From Phenylobacterium sp. (GTDB lineage: Bacteria > Pseudomonadota > Alphaproteobacteria > Caulobacterales > Caulobacteraceae), in the NCBI RefSeq assembly GCF_013822795.1, contig NZ_PNLB01000022.1, forward strand, positions 1 through 64,000: DNA of 64,000 nucleotides, in the 5' to 3' direction. Positions 1 through 13,458 of the stretch are shown here, one piece after another. Made by a program: the position numbers and the translations under genes. Below the pieces are notes generated by a model, which ran no database searches, was not told where the DNA came from, and was given only the letters and a program-made list of their open reading frames with translations. The stretch's first letter is position 1, and the number at the start of each line of letters is the position of its first letter.

Positions 1-238
1 TGGCGCGATGCTGATCGAACCGACGGAGACCGAGCCCAAGCACGAGCTGGACCGGTTCTGCGAGGCGCTGATCGCCCTGGCGCACGCCGCCAAGGCCGGC
101 GATGCCGAGCGCTTCAAGGGGGCCCCCTATCTGGCCCCGCTGCGCCGGCTGGACGAGACGCTGGCGGCCCGCAAGCCGCGTTTGACCTGGCGTCCCGAGG
201 GCAAGGGTGTGTCCCCGGCGCCGCTCGCCGCCGAATAG
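1..238 (+). CDS. gcvPB: glycine dehydrogenase (P protein) subunit 2, C-terminal fragment (5' end outside window)
   Basis: Tail [21 protein letters not shown] resembles the conserved C-terminus of glycine decarboxylase P2; ORF runs to the window edge. Confidence 0.7.
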   Translation, partial: GAMLIEPTETEPKHELDRFCEALIALAHAAKAGDAERFKGAPYLAPLRRLDETLAARKPRLTWRPEGKGVSPAPLAAE

Positions 239-358
239 CCGCAAGTGGACGAAATTTAACCGCTGGGTCGCCTTTACGAGTCCTAGATAGGTTCTCATAT
301 CGGCAGGACGCCCGACCGCTGGTCCTCCCCAGTTCGGCGCGCGGGCTCAATCCAGGTT

Positions 359-763
359 ATGAACGTGTCACTCGCCATGCCCAGCGTGCGCGGTAATCGC
401 GCCACCGACGACGTCACCCGCGATCTCGCGGGGCGACTCGTGCGCTTTGGCCTGGTGATGGTCGGCGGTGTGATCGTGCTCGCCGGCGTGCTGATCGCGC
501 CGCTACCCGGTCCCGGGGGAATCCCGGTGATCGTCGTCGGCCTGATGGTGATCCTGCGCAATTCGTTCAAGGCGCGGCGGCAGTTCGTCCGCCTGCATCA
601 CGCGCACCCGCGGGTGATCTCGCCGATCCGGCGGCTGCTGCGGCGGGATCCGCAAATCCTGAAGATGTCCTGGCATCAGGCTTTGAAGATCGAGCGTCTT
701 CTGGCGCCTAAGGGCCTTCGCTTCATGGTTCGCAGCCGGCGCCTTTTCAGACGCCGGCGCTAA
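359..763 (+). CDS. small membrane protein with PLPGPGG loop between hydrophobic segments, basic C-terminus (PGPGW-like)
   Basis: Two hydrophobic helices around LIAPLPGPGGIPVIVVGLMVIL, then Arg-rich tail. Confidence 0.6.
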   Translation: MNVSLAMPSVRGNRATDDVTRDLAGRLVRFGLVMVGGVIVLAGVLIAPLPGPGGIPVIVVGLMVILRNSFKARRQFVRLHHAHPRVISPIRRLLRRDPQILKMSWHQALKIERLLAPKGLRFMVRSRRLFRRRR

Positions 764-773
764 ACCGTAGTTC

Positions 774-1277
774 CTACTGGAGCTTGGAGCCCAGTTGGCT
801 GATCGCACGGTCGACCAGCGGATCGCTCTTCACGCCGGAGAGGCGCTGGGTCAGCACCACTTCGGCGGCCTGAGCCGCCAGGTCGGCGGCGGCGGCCTTC
901 ACCTCGGCCGCGGCTTGCGCCTCGGCGTTGGCGATCTTGCGCTCGGCGAGCTGCTGACGGCGAGCCAGGCTCTCCTCCAGCTTCGCCTTGGCGTCGGCCT
1001 CGTAGCGACGGGCCTCTTCCTGAGCGGCGGCCAGCATGTCCTTGGCTTGCGCCTCGGCTTCGGCGCGCTCGGCCTTCAGTTGGGTCAGCAGGCGCTGGGC
1101 TTCCTCGCGGATGCGGGCCGCTTCGTCCAGGTCGGCCTGGATCTTGGCGGTCGTGGCGTCCAGAGCGGCGTTGATGGCCTTCGGGGCCTTAGCCACGAAG
1201 ATCACGATGCCGAAGAAGATCAGCAGGCCGACGCCGACCCAGAACTCCGCGTTGGCGGGATTAAGGAAAGCGGGCAT
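774..1277 (-). CDS. atpF: F0F1 ATP synthase subunit b
   Basis: N-terminal TM helix plus long Ala/Glu/Lys coiled coil; in F0 operon order. Confidence 0.93.
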   Translation of the reverse strand: MPAFLNPANAEFWVGVGLLIFFGIVIFVAKAPKAINAALDATTAKIQADLDEAARIREEAQRLLTQLKAERAEAEAQAKDMLAAAQEEARRYEADAKAKLEESLARRQQLAERKIANAEAQAAAEVKAAAADLAAQAAEVVLTQRLSGVKSDPLVDRAISQLGSKLQ

Positions 1278-1879
1278 CAGGCGGCTCCTTGAACGCGGGC
1301 GGTGAGCGCCGCGTCGATCTCGGCCGCGGTCACCTTCTGACCGGTCAGCTTCTCGACCATGGCCTGGGCCGTCTCGCCGGCGATGCCGCGGACGTTGGTC
1401 ATGGCCTGGTCGCGCAGGCCGCGGATGCGAGCCTCGGCCTCATCCATCTGGGCCTGAAGACGTTCGTCTTCGGCCTTCTGGCTGGAGGCCAGTTCGGCGG
1501 CGGCCTTGGTCTTGGCGTCGACGGCGAGGCCGCGCGCGCGAGCACGGGCTTCGTCGATCTCGGCCTGGGCGGCCTTGGCTTGCGCCTCGGCTTCCGCCTG
1601 AACGCTGCGGGCTTGGGTCACCGCATCGGCGATGGTCGCCGCGCGGGTGTCCTGGATCATGCGGAGCCGAGGAATGAAGACCTTGGCCAGCAGGATGTAG
1701 AGGACAGCGAAGATGAGGAAGAGCCAGACGATCTGGCCGCCCCAATGTTCGAATTCGAACTGGGGCAGGCCACCTCCGCTCTCGCCGCCGCCATGGGCGG
1801 CGACTTCCGTCGTGCCGGCCGGAGCGTGAGCCCCGTGATCGGCGGCGACGGCCTCGTGGGATGTGGTCTCGGCGGCCAT
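1277..1879 (-). CDS. F0F1 ATP synthase subunit b'
   Basis: Second b-type subunit (FEHWGGQIVWLFLIFAVLYILLAKVFIPRL...) overlapping atpF by one base. Confidence 0.92.
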   Translation of the reverse strand: MAAETTSHEAVAADHGAHAPAGTTEVAAHGGGESGGGLPQFEFEHWGGQIVWLFLIFAVLYILLAKVFIPRLRMIQDTRAATIADAVTQARSVQAEAEAQAKAAQAEIDEARARARGLAVDAKTKAAAELASSQKAEDERLQAQMDEAEARIRGLRDQAMTNVRGIAGETAQAMVEKLTGQKVTAAEIDAALTARVQGAA

Positions 1880-1956
1880 AAGGCTTAGGCGTCCTTATAA
1901 ACGCAGGTCAGGGCGCGGCGATGACGACGCGCCCCTCGGGACCTGCGGATCTGGCT

Positions 1957-2181
1957 TTAGGAGAACAGGATGAGCAGGCCGAGCACGAAGGCCAGAATGC
2001 CCAGAGCTTCGGTCAGAGCCGCGCCGAGGATCAGGTTGGTGAACTGGCCGCCAGCGGCCGACGGGTTGCGCGTGGCGCCCGCCAGGAAGTGGCCGAAGAT
2101 GGTGCCCACGCCGATGCCGGCGCCGATCATGCCCAGGGTAGCGAGGCCAGCGCCGATGAACTTAGCGGCTTCAGCGTCCAT
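1957..2181 (-). CDS. atpE: F0F1 ATP synthase subunit c
   Basis: 74 aa hairpin protein, [11 protein letters not shown] glycine motif and LTEALGI proton-binding Glu. Confidence 0.97.
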   Translation of the reverse strand: MDAEAAKFIGAGLATLGMIGAGIGVGTIFGHFLAGATRNPSAAGGQFTNLILGAALTEALGILAFVLGLLILFS

Positions 2182-2233
2182 AGTTTTCAGTCCCGTTTGA
2201 AAGTTGAAGAGGGTTGTTGAGTGCGACGGCCGA

Positions 2234-3019
2234 TCAGTGGTGATGGCCGAGGTTGACCACGTCGTTGAGATAGACGCAGGCCAGAACCGCGAAGACGAAC
2301 GCCTGCAGGTAGGCGACCAGGAACTCGAGGGCCGTCAGAGCGACGACGCCGCCCAGCGAGAGAGCCGCCGCCACATAGGCGAGGGAGGCGACGCCGCCGG
2401 TGGCAGCCAGAGCGCCCAGCGAGATGATGAACCCGGCGAAGACCTTCATGGCCACGTGGCCGCCCAGCATGTTGCCGAACAGACGCAGGGCGAGGGTCAC
2501 CGGACGCAGCAGGAAGGAGAGGATCTCGATCGGAGTGACCAGGATCAGCATGTACCAGGGGATGCCGGCCGGAACGAACAGCTTGTACATGTTCGCGCCG
2601 TTGCGCAGCACGCCGTAAATGATGACGATCAGCATGGTCATCACGGCCAGCGAGGCGGTCACCGCCAGCTGCGAGGTCGCGGTGAAGACCAGGAACATGC
2701 CCAGCAAGTTCATCATCAGGATGAACATGAACAGGGTCAGGATGTAGGGGAAGAACTTGCGCCCTTCGCGGCCGATGATCCCGGAGACGAGGTCGTCGAT
2801 GTAGCCGAACATGCCCTCGCCGATGACCTGCAAGCGGCCCGGCACGACGGCGGCCTTGGCGGTGGTCACCGCGAAGAACACAACCACCAGCGCCGCAGCC
2901 AAAAGCATGGCGACGGTCGAATTGGTGATCGACATGTCAATCGAGCCGACGCCCGGCAGACTGAACGAAGGCAGATCCACGACCTTGTGGATCTCGAACT
3001 GATGCATCGGGTCGGCCAT
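2234..3019 (-). CDS. atpB: F0F1 ATP synthase subunit a
   Basis: [18 protein letters not shown] and [17 protein letters not shown] motifs. Confidence 0.97.
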   Translation of the reverse strand: MADPMHQFEIHKVVDLPSFSLPGVGSIDMSITNSTVAMLLAAALVVVFFAVTTAKAAVVPGRLQVIGEGMFGYIDDLVSGIIGREGRKFFPYILTLFMFILMMNLLGMFLVFTATSQLAVTASLAVMTMLIVIIYGVLRNGANMYKLFVPAGIPWYMLILVTPIEILSFLLRPVTLALRLFGNMLGGHVAMKVFAGFIISLGALAATGGVASLAYVAAALSLGGVVALTALEFLVAYLQAFVFAVLACVYLNDVVNLGHHH

Positions 3020-3035
3020 GCCGCCTCGAACTCCC

Positions 3036-3386
3036 TCAATCGTCCTCGTCGTCGGGGGGGAGGTCCTGCACAGGACCCCATTCCCTCGCCGCTTCGGCGG
3101 TCATGCGCTGGGCCGAACGAACGGCCATCCAAATAGAAACGCCGAAGCCCACTAGGACTCCGATGATCATCCCCCAAGGCGCCGTCTTCAGAACGACGTC
3201 CGCCCCAGCTCCGAAGCCCAGTCCCACAAAGACCCCGCCTATCAGCACGCCCATGAGGCGATAGCCGTAGCCGGCGGCCTTGGAACCGTAGTCGCGCACG
3301 ATCGGGGTAGTGCGCTGTTCCAGCGCCGCAGCCCTCTCGTCGAGGCGCTTAATGGCCTCGTCGCGCGAATTGTCCGGATGCGGCAT
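3036..3386 (-). CDS. atpI: ATP synthase subunit I (AtpI)
   Basis: Two TM helices, directly upstream of atpB; start at MPHPDNSRDEAIKRL chosen over the longer ORF. Confidence 0.8.
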   Translation of the reverse strand: MPHPDNSRDEAIKRLDERAAALEQRTTPIVRDYGSKAAGYGYRLMGVLIGGVFVGLGFGAGADVVLKTAPWGMIIGVLVGFGVSIWMAVRSAQRMTAEAAREWGPVQDLPPDDEDD

Positions 3387-3613
3387 GCGTCGGGCGGCCT
3401 TTTGGAACCACGACGTCGCCCGCCGCGGCCGGGGCTTCAAGTCGCGCGGAACCTATAGGCGCGGGTGCGGTGCGTCAAGGCTGGGGTTGTGTGATTTAGC
3501 GCGTTGTAATTGCTTGGGAAAATGGCGTCGCGACAACTCGTCCACCGCCCGCGCCGCTCGGTTGTCGGGAACTGACGTTAGCTACCGCGCAGATTCCCTT
3601 GCGGAACCTAGGC

Positions 3614-6600
3614 TTATTGCGCCGCCATCGCCTCGGCTTGGCGCAGGTCGACCGAGACCAGTTGCGAGACGCCGCGCTCGGCCATGGTCACTCCGAACAG
3701 CCGATCCATCCGCGCCATGGTCACCGGATTGTGGGTGATGGTGATGAACCGGGTCTCGGTGCGCCGGCGCATTTCATCGAGCAGGTTGCAGTAGCGATCG
3801 ACATTGGCGTCATCGAGCGGGGCGTCGACTTCGTCGAGCACGCAGATCGGCGCCGGCTGGGCCAGGAACACCCCAAAGATCAGCGCGCAGGCGGTCAGGG
3901 CCTGCTCGCCGCCGCTCATCAGGCTCATGGTCGAGAGCCGCTTGCCGGGCGGGCAGGCGTAGATTTCGAGGCCGGCTTCGAGCGGATCTTCGGACTCGAC
4001 CAGTCGCAGTTCGGCCTGGCCGCCCTGGAACAGGGCCTGGAAGAGCGTCTTGAAGTGTTCGTTGATGATCTCGAAGGCGGCCAGCAGCCGCTCGCGGCCC
4101 TCGCCGTTCAGTTCGTCGATGCCCTGGCGCAGCTTGGCGATGGCGCCGGTCAGGTCCGTGCGCTCGCTCATCATGGTCTCGAGGCGGGCGGCGTGCTCGC
4201 CGGCTTCCTCCTCGGCGCGCAGGTTCACCGCCCCGATCGAGTCGCGCTGGCGCTCCAGGGCGTAGAGGTGAGCCTCCATGCCGCCGGCGTCGGTCGGAAT
4301 GGCGACGGCTTCTTCAGCCAGTTGGCGGCCAAGTTGCTCAGGCTCGATGCGCGCGGTCTCGCGGATCTGGGTGGTGATTTCAGTCAGGCGCTCGATCGCC
4401 GCTTCCAGCTTGGCGGCCAGGGAGGCGCGCAGTTCGCGGGCTTCACCGGCCGCGCCCTCGGCGGCGCGCAGCGCGCGGTCGGCCTCGGTGCGGGCGGCCT
4501 CGGCCTGGGCCAGGGCGTCGGCGGACTGCGCGCGGCGGGCCTCGGCGGCGGCCAGTTCGTCGAGCAGCTTGCCGAGCCGTTCCTGATGCGAGGCCGGCGC
4601 TTCGAGCGCGGTGTCGAGATTGGCCTGCACCTTGGCGCGGCCCTCGGCCAGATCGTCCAGCCGACGCGCGGCGGTCTTGCCGCGGCGGGTCCAGTCGTCG
4701 CTGTCGCGCTTGAGGTTCTCGTGGCGGCGGGCGCGGCCGTCGCGTTCGCGCACCTCCAGCTCGAGGGCCGAGCGCGCGGCCGAGGCGGCCTCTCGAGCCG
4801 GGCCGGCGGCGGCGCGGGCGGCGGCCAGGCGCTCGACCAGGTCGCCGGCCTCGCTCTGGCTGGAGGTTTCAGCGACGGCGACAGCCAGGATCTGCTCGGC
4901 GTCGGCCAGTTCGGCCTCGAAGCGGCCGATCATGTCGTCCAGCGACTGGGCCTGGGCCTCGCGGCGAGTCGCCTCGCGGTCGAGTTTCTCGAGCACGCCG
5001 CGGGCGATGGTCACCTTCTGCTCGGCGGCCGGCGGTTCGCGGCGGGCGTTGCGCACCGCGTCCTCGGCGGCGCGCACGCGGGTGGAGGCCGCCTGCAGGG
5101 CCTCCTTGGCGCTCGCCGCCTTGGGGGCGACGCCTTCGATTTCGCTCTCGACCTCGGCCAGCCGGGTTTTCTGCTCCATGCGGATGGCGGCCGGCTTGGG
5201 GGCGTCGGCGCGGGCGACGAAGCCGTCCCAGCGCCAGAGGTCGCCTTCCTTGGAGACCAGCCGCGCGCCGGTCGGCAGCGACGCCTGCAGGCGATCGCCA
5301 TCCTCGCGGGGGACCACGGCGATGTGGGCGAGGCGGGCGGCGAGGGCGTCGGGCGCCTTCACCTTGCCGGCCAGCGGCTCGACGCCGGGCGGCCAGGCGG
5401 CGGGGGCGGTCTCGCCGCCGCCCCAATAGGCGGGGGCCTTGGGATCGAGAGCGGCGTCGAGGTCGTCGCCGAGCGCGGCGGCGACGGCGCGTTCATAGCC
5501 GCGAGCCGGAACGACCGAGTCGAGGGCCGGGGCGAAGCCGGCGCGGCGCTGTTGGGCGACGATCTGGGCCAAGGCGCGGGCCTCGGCGGTCAGACGGCCA
5601 AGGTGCTCGTCCTGCTTGCGGGCCGCTTCGCGGGCTTCGGTCTCGGCGGCCGCGGCCTTGCCGCGCTCGTCCTCGGCGGTCTCGAGCGCCGCGCGAACGG
5701 CGGCCAGGACGGCCTGGGCGCGCTCAAGTTCGGCGCGGGCTTCTTCGATCTGCGGGGTGACGGCGGGGCCTAGCTGGGCGCGCTCGCTCTTGGCCTGATC
5801 GAGGGCGCGGCGAGTGCGCGAGACGCGGTTCTGGGCCTCGTCGACGCGGGCGGCGCCGGCGCGGCGGCGGGCCTCGTCGGCGGCGGCCAGGGCGGCCAGT
5901 TCCTCGACCGCCTTGTCGGCGGCGATGCGGGCCTCCTCGGCGGCGCGGGCGGCGGCTTCCAGCTCCGGCACGCGCTCGGGGGCGGCGGCGATGGCGGCCT
6001 CCAGCGCTTCCAGGTCCTCGACCAGCCGCGCCAGGGCGGCCTGGGCGTCGTGGGCGATCTGGGTCTCGCGGGCGCGGTCGCCGTCGATGCGGGTCAGGTC
6101 GCCGGTCAACCGCTCGACCTCGGCGGCCAGGGCCTCGCCCTCGCGCTCCAGCCGATCCTTGTCGATGGCCAGGCGGTTGAGGATCGCCGCGGCGATGGTC
6201 TCGGCCTCGCGCAGCGGCTTGATCGCCTCCTCGGCCTGGGCGGCGCGGGTGGTCGCGGTGGCGGCCTCGCGGGTGTTGGCCTCGACCGCAGCGGCGGCGG
6301 CGGCGGCTTCCTCGCGCAGGCGCACGGCGGCGTCGCGGGCCTCGGACCAGCGGGCGAACAGCACCGCGCCCTGCAGGGCGCGGATCTCGGCGGAGAGTTT
6401 CTTGTAGCGCTCGGCCTGGCGGGCCTCGCGGCGCAGGCGGTTGAGCGCGGTCTCAAGTTCGCCGGAGACGTCGTCGAGGCGGGCGAGGTTGGCCTCGGCC
6501 GCGCGCAGGCGCAACTCGGCCTCATGCCGGCGCGAATGCAGGCCCGAGACGCCGGCGGCTTCTTCGAGGATCAGGCGGCGGTTCTGCGGCTTGGCGGCGA

Positions 6601-7057
6601 TCAGCTCGGAGATCTGGCCCTGGCGCACCAGGGCCGGGGAGTTCGAGCCGGTGGAGGCGTCGGCGAACAGCAACTGGACGTCGCGGGCGCGGACCTCGCG
6701 GCCGTTGATCTTGTAGGTCGAGCCGGCGCCCTTATCGATCCGCCGCACGACCTCGAGCACCGGGGCGTCGTTGAACGCCGGCGGCGCGCGGCGGGCGGAA
6801 TTGTCGATGGTCAGGACGACTTCGGCGTGGTTGCGCGAGGCGCGATTGCCCGAGCCGGCGAAGATCACGTCGTCCATGCCGCCGGCGCGCATCGCCTTGG
6901 CGGAATTGGCCCCCATCACCCAGCGCAGGGCTTCCAGCAGGTTCGACTTGCCGCAACCGTTCGGTCCGACGATGCCCGTGACTCCGGGCTCGATCCGAAA
7001 CTCGGTCGGATCGACGAAGGACTTGAAGCCGGAGAGTCGGAGCCGCTGGAAGTGCAC
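3614..7057 (-). CDS. smc: chromosome segregation protein SMC
   Basis: 1147 aa; Walker [20 protein letters not shown], long coiled coils, hinge, [17 protein letters not shown] signature and [17 protein letters not shown] Walker B. Confidence 0.97.
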   Translation of the reverse strand: MHFQRLRLSGFKSFVDPTEFRIEPGVTGIVGPNGCGKSNLLEALRWVMGANSAKAMRAGGMDDVIFAGSGNRASRNHAEVVLTIDNSARRAPPAFNDAPVLEVVRRIDKGAGSTYKINGREVRARDVQLLFADASTGSNSPALVRQGQISELIAAKPQNRRLILEEAAGVSGLHSRRHEAELRLRAAEANLARLDDVSGELETALNRLRREARQAERYKKLSAEIRALQGAVLFARWSEARDAAVRLREEAAAAAAAVEANTREAATATTRAAQAEEAIKPLREAETIAAAILNRLAIDKDRLEREGEALAAEVERLTGDLTRIDGDRARETQIAHDAQAALARLVEDLEALEAAIAAAPERVPELEAAARAAEEARIAADKAVEELAALAAADEARRRAGAARVDEAQNRVSRTRRALDQAKSERAQLGPAVTPQIEEARAELERAQAVLAAVRAALETAEDERGKAAAAETEAREAARKQDEHLGRLTAEARALAQIVAQQRRAGFAPALDSVVPARGYERAVAAALGDDLDAALDPKAPAYWGGGETAPAAWPPGVEPLAGKVKAPDALAARLAHIAVVPREDGDRLQASLPTGARLVSKEGDLWRWDGFVARADAPKPAAIRMEQKTRLAEVESEIEGVAPKAASAKEALQAASTRVRAAEDAVRNARREPPAAEQKVTIARGVLEKLDREATRREAQAQSLDDMIGRFEAELADAEQILAVAVAETSSQSEAGDLVERLAAARAAAGPAREAASAARSALELEVRERDGRARRHENLKRDSDDWTRRGKTAARRLDDLAEGRAKVQANLDTALEAPASHQERLGKLLDELAAAEARRAQSADALAQAEAARTEADRALRAAEGAAGEARELRASLAAKLEAAIERLTEITTQIRETARIEPEQLGRQLAEEAVAIPTDAGGMEAHLYALERQRDSIGAVNLRAEEEAGEHAARLETMMSERTDLTGAIAKLRQGIDELNGEGRERLLAAFEIINEHFKTLFQALFQGGQAELRLVESEDPLEAGLEIYACPPGKRLSTMSLMSGGEQALTACALIFGVFLAQPAPICVLDEVDAPLDDANVDRYCNLLDEMRRRTETRFITITHNPVTMARMDRLFGVTMAERGVSQLVSVDLRQAEAMAAQ

Positions 7058-7073
7058 GGGCCGGGGGCGCCTC

Positions 7074-7688
7074 CTACCGCTTGGAGGCCGCGGCGACCGC
7101 GGCGTCGAGTTCGGCGGCGGTGATCTCGCCTTCCTTCACCTTCTTACCGTTGAAGACGAAGGTGGGGGTGCCGGTGATGCCACCGTCCTTGGCGTTCTTG
7201 GCCACGCGGGCGTTGAGCGCATCCAGGTTGGCGGTGTCGGAGAGGCAGGCCTCGAACTGCGCTTCGCTCATGCCGCCGAGCTTGGCCGCGCCGACCAGCA
7301 CCGCGCGGGCGTCGCCGGTCTTGACCATCTCTTCGTGGCCGCGGAACACCGCGTCGACGACGGTGAAGTAGTTGTCCTTGCCGGCGCAGCGGGCGGTGAT
7401 GAAGCCAGCGGCGGCCACCTGGGCCGGCGGCGTCAGGATCTCGCGCAGGGTGTAATGGACCTTGCCGGTGTCGATGTACTTCTTCTTGAAGGCCGGAAAG
7501 ACCTCGTTGTTGAAGGTCGCGCAGTGGCTGCAGCTGAGCGAGGCATACTCGACCAGCTTCACCTTGGCCTTGGGGTCGCCCAGCGTCATGTCGTCGGGCA
7601 GGGCCGCCGGGGCGGCCAGGGCCGAACCGGCGCAGAGCGCGACCGCCCCGAAGACGGCGACGGCGATGCGGCGGTTCGGCTGGCGCAT
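7074..7688 (-). CDS. DsbA-family thiol:disulfide protein, Sec-secreted
   Basis: Thioredoxin-fold CSHC motif, TPTFVFNGK cis-Pro region, N-terminal signal peptide. Confidence 0.9.
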   Translation of the reverse strand: MRQPNRRIAVAVFGAVALCAGSALAAPAALPDDMTLGDPKAKVKLVEYASLSCSHCATFNNEVFPAFKKKYIDTGKVHYTLREILTPPAQVAAAGFITARCAGKDNYFTVVDAVFRGHEEMVKTGDARAVLVGAAKLGGMSEAQFEACLSDTANLDALNARVAKNAKDGGITGTPTFVFNGKKVKEGEITAAELDAAVAAASKR

Positions 7689-7690
7689 GC

Positions 7691-8314
7691 TTACTTCGAA
7701 GCCTCGGCGACGGCCGCGTCGAGCTCGGCCATGGTCATCTCGCCTTCCTTGACCTTCTTGCCGTTGACGACGAACGACGGCGTGGCGGTGATCTTGTCGA
7801 CCTTCACGGCCTTTTCGACGCGCTCGTTCAGGGCCTTCAGCGCCGCTTCGTCGGTGATGCAGGCGTTGAACTTCTCTTCGGTCATGCCAGCCGATTGGGC
7901 GGTGCGCAGCAGAATCCCGCGCATGTCGCCGGTGGTGAACATCTCCTGCTGGGCATGGAAGATGGCGTCGGTGACCTGGAAGTACTTGTCCTTGCCGGCG
8001 CAGCGCGCGGTCAGGAAGCCGGCCGCGGCCACCTCGTTCGGCGGGGTCAGGAATTCCTTGAAGGTGTAATGCACCTTGCCGGTGTCGATGTACTTCTTCT
8101 TGAACTCGGGGAAGACCTCGTTGTTGAACTTGCCGCAGTGGCTGCAGGTCAGCGAGGCGTACTCGACGATCTTCACCTTGGCGTTCGGATCGCCCAGGGT
8201 CATGTCGGCGGTGTCGACGGACCCGGCGCCGCCGCTCTTGGAGCAGCCGGCCAGCGCGAGCGCGCCCAGGGCCGCAACGACGAGAAGACGACGGTTGAAG
8301 TTCGGCATTTGCAC
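7691..8314 (-). CDS. DsbA-family thiol:disulfide protein, predicted lipoprotein
   Basis: CSHC active site; lipobox-like ALAGCSKS; paralogue of the adjacent gene. Confidence 0.9.
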   Translation of the reverse strand: MQMPNFNRRLLVVAALGALALAGCSKSGGAGSVDTADMTLGDPNAKVKIVEYASLTCSHCGKFNNEVFPEFKKKYIDTGKVHYTFKEFLTPPNEVAAAGFLTARCAGKDKYFQVTDAIFHAQQEMFTTGDMRGILLRTAQSAGMTEEKFNACITDEAALKALNERVEKAVKVDKITATPSFVVNGKKVKEGEMTMAELDAAVAEASK

Positions 8315-8394
8315 CTCTGCGGAAGTCCGAATGAAAGATTAAAGCGCGATTCCCGGCCCGTGGAACGTGGGCGCCGGGGCAAAGTCAACCAGGC

Positions 8395-8940
8395 TCAGCT
8401 GGTTCTCCGCCGCATAACGCCCCGACCCAACCTCAGCAATGCGGCTTTCAGGGGGCCGTCGGGAGCGTTCTCCAGTGACCTGGCGAGCTCGGCCTCGCGG
8501 GCGGCGTCGAGCGGCGCGGCGCGTTTGCGGGCGGCCTTGGGCTCGATCGAAGCGGCGTTGCGCAGCGGGCCCTGGACGATGCGCAGCTTGTTCACCGCCC
8601 CCTCGCCGAGGAACAGGTTCACCCGCGAGACGATCTCGTGCGCCTGGTGCTGGATGAGCGCGGCCGAGGCGCCGGCGACGCGGATCTCCAGCGCGCCAGG
8701 CCCGCCGCCGCGCGGCTTGGTCAGCTTCACCGGCTCGGTGCGCTTGGCCAGTTCGACGCCGACGATCTCGCGCCAGCGGGCCTGCAGTGCGCCCGGACCC
8801 TGGCCGTACTTGGCGTCCAGCTCCTTGAGCAGCTTGGACAGACCCCGCCCGGCCACCGGCGGCGGCCGGTGTTGGGGCCGCGTGCGCTTGCGCGCCAGGA
8901 TCTCGGCGGCTTCGGCGGGAGTGGGCAGGGGACGGGGCAT
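8395..8940 (-). CDS. DUF721/DciA-like protein
   Basis: RWREIVGVELAKRTEPVKL...LEIRVAGASAALIQHQAHEIVSRVN pattern typical of DUF721. Confidence 0.8.
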   Translation of the reverse strand: MPRPLPTPAEAAEILARKRTRPQHRPPPVAGRGLSKLLKELDAKYGQGPGALQARWREIVGVELAKRTEPVKLTKPRGGGPGALEIRVAGASAALIQHQAHEIVSRVNLFLGEGAVNKLRIVQGPLRNAASIEPKAARKRAAPLDAAREAELARSLENAPDGPLKAALLRLGRGVMRRRTS

Positions 8941-8999
8941 CTGACGCCACCCTACAACAAGGCTCCCGTCCGAGGCGAGGATCGGGTAGCTGAGACCCT

Positions 9000-10046
9000 G
9001 TGACGCCCGAGACGCTCCGCGACCGCCTGCTGGCCTGGTACGATGCTAACGCCCGCGACCTGCCCTGGCGGGTGGGGCCGGCCGATCATGGCCTTGGCGT
9101 GCGCGCCGATCCCTACCGAGTGTGGCTGTCCGAGGTCATGCTCCAGCAGACGACGGTGCCGCACGCGACGCCGTACTTCCTGAAGTTCACCCATCGCTGG
9201 CCGCGCGTCAGCGACCTGGCGGCCGAGGACGACGGCGAGGTGATGGCCGCCTGGGCCGGGCTTGGCTACTACGCCCGGGCCCGCAACCTGCTGGCCTGCG
9301 CTCGCGCCGTGGCCAACGACCACGGCGGCGTCTTCCCCGACACCGAGGAGGGGCTGCGCGCGCTGCCCGGGCTGGGCCCCTATACCGCGGCGGCGGTCGG
9401 GGCGATCGCCTTCGATCTGCCGACCAACGTCGTCGACGGCAATGTCGAGCGGGTGATGGCGCGGCTGTTTGCGGTGGAGACGCCGCTGCCCGATGGCAAG
9501 ACAGAGTTGAAGACGTTGGCCGCGGCGCTGGTCCGCGACCAGCGGCCGGGCGACTGGGCCCAGGCGCTGATGGATCTCGGGGCCACAGTCTGCCGGCCCA
9601 AGGCGCCGCTCTGCGACCGCTGCCCGGTGGCCGAATTCTGCGTCGGGCTGGCCGGCGGCGCGCCGGAGACCTATCCGCGCAAGACGCCCAAGGCGGCGCG
9701 GCCACACCGCAACGGCGTGGCCTATATCCTGACGCGGGGGAGCGAGGTGGCGCTGGTGCGCCGGCCGCCCAAGGGACTGCTCGGCGGCATGCTGGCCCTG
9801 CCGACCAGCGACTGGCGCGCTACGGGCTGGACCGACGCCGAGGGCGCGGCGGCAGCGCCGGTGGGGGCCGACTGGCGGGCGGTGGGCGAGGTCGAGCACG
9901 TCTTCACGCACTTCAGTCTGACCTTGCGGTTGCTGCGCGCCGAGGGCGACGCGGAGGGCCTGATCTGGACGCCGCGCTCGGGTCTCGACGCGTTGCCGAG
10001 CGTGTTCCTCAAGGCCGCGCGGGCGGGGCTGAGCAACTTGCTCTAG
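9000..10046 (+). CDS. mutY: A/G-specific adenine glycosylase
   Basis: GTG start; VMLQQTTVPHATPYF, LPGLGPYTAAAV HhH, C-X6-C-X2-C-X5-C FeS cluster (CRPKAPLCDRCPVAEFC). Confidence 0.95.
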   Translation: MTPETLRDRLLAWYDANARDLPWRVGPADHGLGVRADPYRVWLSEVMLQQTTVPHATPYFLKFTHRWPRVSDLAAEDDGEVMAAWAGLGYYARARNLLACARAVANDHGGVFPDTEEGLRALPGLGPYTAAAVGAIAFDLPTNVVDGNVERVMARLFAVETPLPDGKTELKTLAAALVRDQRPGDWAQALMDLGATVCRPKAPLCDRCPVAEFCVGLAGGAPETYPRKTPKAARPHRNGVAYILTRGSEVALVRRPPKGLLGGMLALPTSDWRATGWTDAEGAAAAPVGADWRAVGEVEHVFTHFSLTLRLLRAEGDAEGLIWTPRSGLDALPSVFLKAARAGLSNLL

Positions 10047-10552
10047 GCCAGGGCCGCCAGGATGAACCTCGACTTGCCGGCGGTGTAGGCGGCGCGGTCG
10101 GTGGGATGCTCGGCGACCAGCCGGGTCTTCAACTGCTCATAGGCGGCGCTTAGTTCGGGATTGGCGCGGAGCATGTCTCGAAACCGCAACGTCGCGATCC
10201 ACTCAGGGCCGTCGTGGACGACAAAGTGAGCCAGGTGGGTGCGCGTCGAGCCCTTGCCGAAGATGCGGTGGCCTTCGACGCCGCCGTCGCCAGCGTCGTC
10301 ATAGCCCAGCGCGACCATGGCCGACGCGTGGCGGTCCGCAACGGCCAGGTCGGAGACGCCGATCAGCAGGTCGATGATCGGCTTGGCCGAAAGCCCCGGC
10401 ACCGACGTACTGCCGTAGTGCTCGATCGCTAGGATGTCGGCGCCGACCGCCGCGCGGATGCGGGCGGCCTCCTCCTCGAACGCCTGTCCCCATTGGGGAT
10501 GCGACGCCGCCAGGCGGTTCTCCGTCCGCTCAAGCCCAAGGCCGTAAGCCAC
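10043..10552 (-). CDS. GrpB family protein (nucleotidyltransferase-like fold)
   Basis: IEHYGSTSVPGLSAKPIIDLLIGV motif. Confidence 0.88.
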   Translation of the reverse strand: MAYGLGLERTENRLAASHPQWGQAFEEEAARIRAAVGADILAIEHYGSTSVPGLSAKPIIDLLIGVSDLAVADRHASAMVALGYDDAGDGGVEGHRIFGKGSTRTHLAHFVVHDGPEWIATLRFRDMLRANPELSAAYEQLKTRLVAEHPTDRAAYTAGKSRFILAALA

Positions 10553-10556
10553 GGGC

Positions 10557-12780
<2,224 letters not shown>

Positions 12781-12830
12781 GTCCCTGCGATCGGTCCGCG
12801 GGGCCGAAGCGTCAATCTTGATTCAATTGA

Positions 12831-13457
12831 TCAATCGACGACGCGGGCGATCTCGCCGCGTTCGATCAGGGCCAGGCGGATCGGCTCCCAGCCGCGGCGG
12901 TGGATCGGGCAGGGGCCGAGCGTGCGCAGCGCCTCGACGTGGACCTGGGCGTGGTAGCCCTTGTGGCCGGCGAAGCCGTAGCCGGGATAGAGGCCGTCCA
13001 TCTCGACCATCAGCCGGTCGCGGGCGACCTTGGCCAGGATCGAGGCCGCGGCGATCGAGGCGCTGATCGAGTCCCCCTTGACCACGGTCTTGATTTCGCA
13101 GGGCAATTTGAACTTGTAGTTGCCGTCGACGAGGGCGAAGGCCGGCGTGACGGCCATCGCCTCGACCGCCCGGCGCATGGCCAGGCCGGTGGCGTGCAGG
13201 ATGTTCAGTTCGTCGATCTCGTCGACGCTGGCGAAGCCGACGCCCCAGGCCACGGCGCACGACTTGATCTCCAGTTCCAGGGCGTCGCGGGCCTTTGCGC
13301 TGAGCTTCTTCGAGTCGTTGAGCCCCTCGGGCACGCGGTTCGGATCGAGGATCACCGCGCCGGCGCTGACCGGTCCGGCCCAGGGGCCGCGGCCGGCCTC
13401 GTCCACCCCGCAGACGGGGCCGGTCGGACAGGCCAGTTCGAGCATCATGTCAGGCAT
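12831..13457 (-). CDS. rnhB: ribonuclease HII
   Basis: [23 protein letters not shown] and [22 protein letters not shown]-type motif ([13 protein letters not shown]). Confidence 0.96.
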   Translation of the reverse strand: MPDMMLELACPTGPVCGVDEAGRGPWAGPVSAGAVILDPNRVPEGLNDSKKLSAKARDALELEIKSCAVAWGVGFASVDEIDELNILHATGLAMRRAVEAMAVTPAFALVDGNYKFKLPCEIKTVVKGDSISASIAAASILAKVARDRLMVEMDGLYPGYGFAGHKGYHAQVHVEALRTLGPCPIHRRGWEPIRLALIERGEIARVVD

Positions 13458-13458
13458 A

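Noticed and set aside
774-3386. ATP synthase lacking F1 genes as an anomaly
   Set aside because: Separate F0 and F1 operons are the normal arrangement in alphaproteobacteria
3599-5773. 724-aa plus-strand Gly/Ala/Leu-rich ORF
   Set aside because: Antisense to the C-terminal half of smc; low-complexity translation with no motif
12818-12834. TTGATTCAATTGATCAA near-palindrome with a GANTC site at the rnhB end
   Set aside because: Short, overlaps the rnhB stop codon, and imperfect; not enough to call a regulatory site
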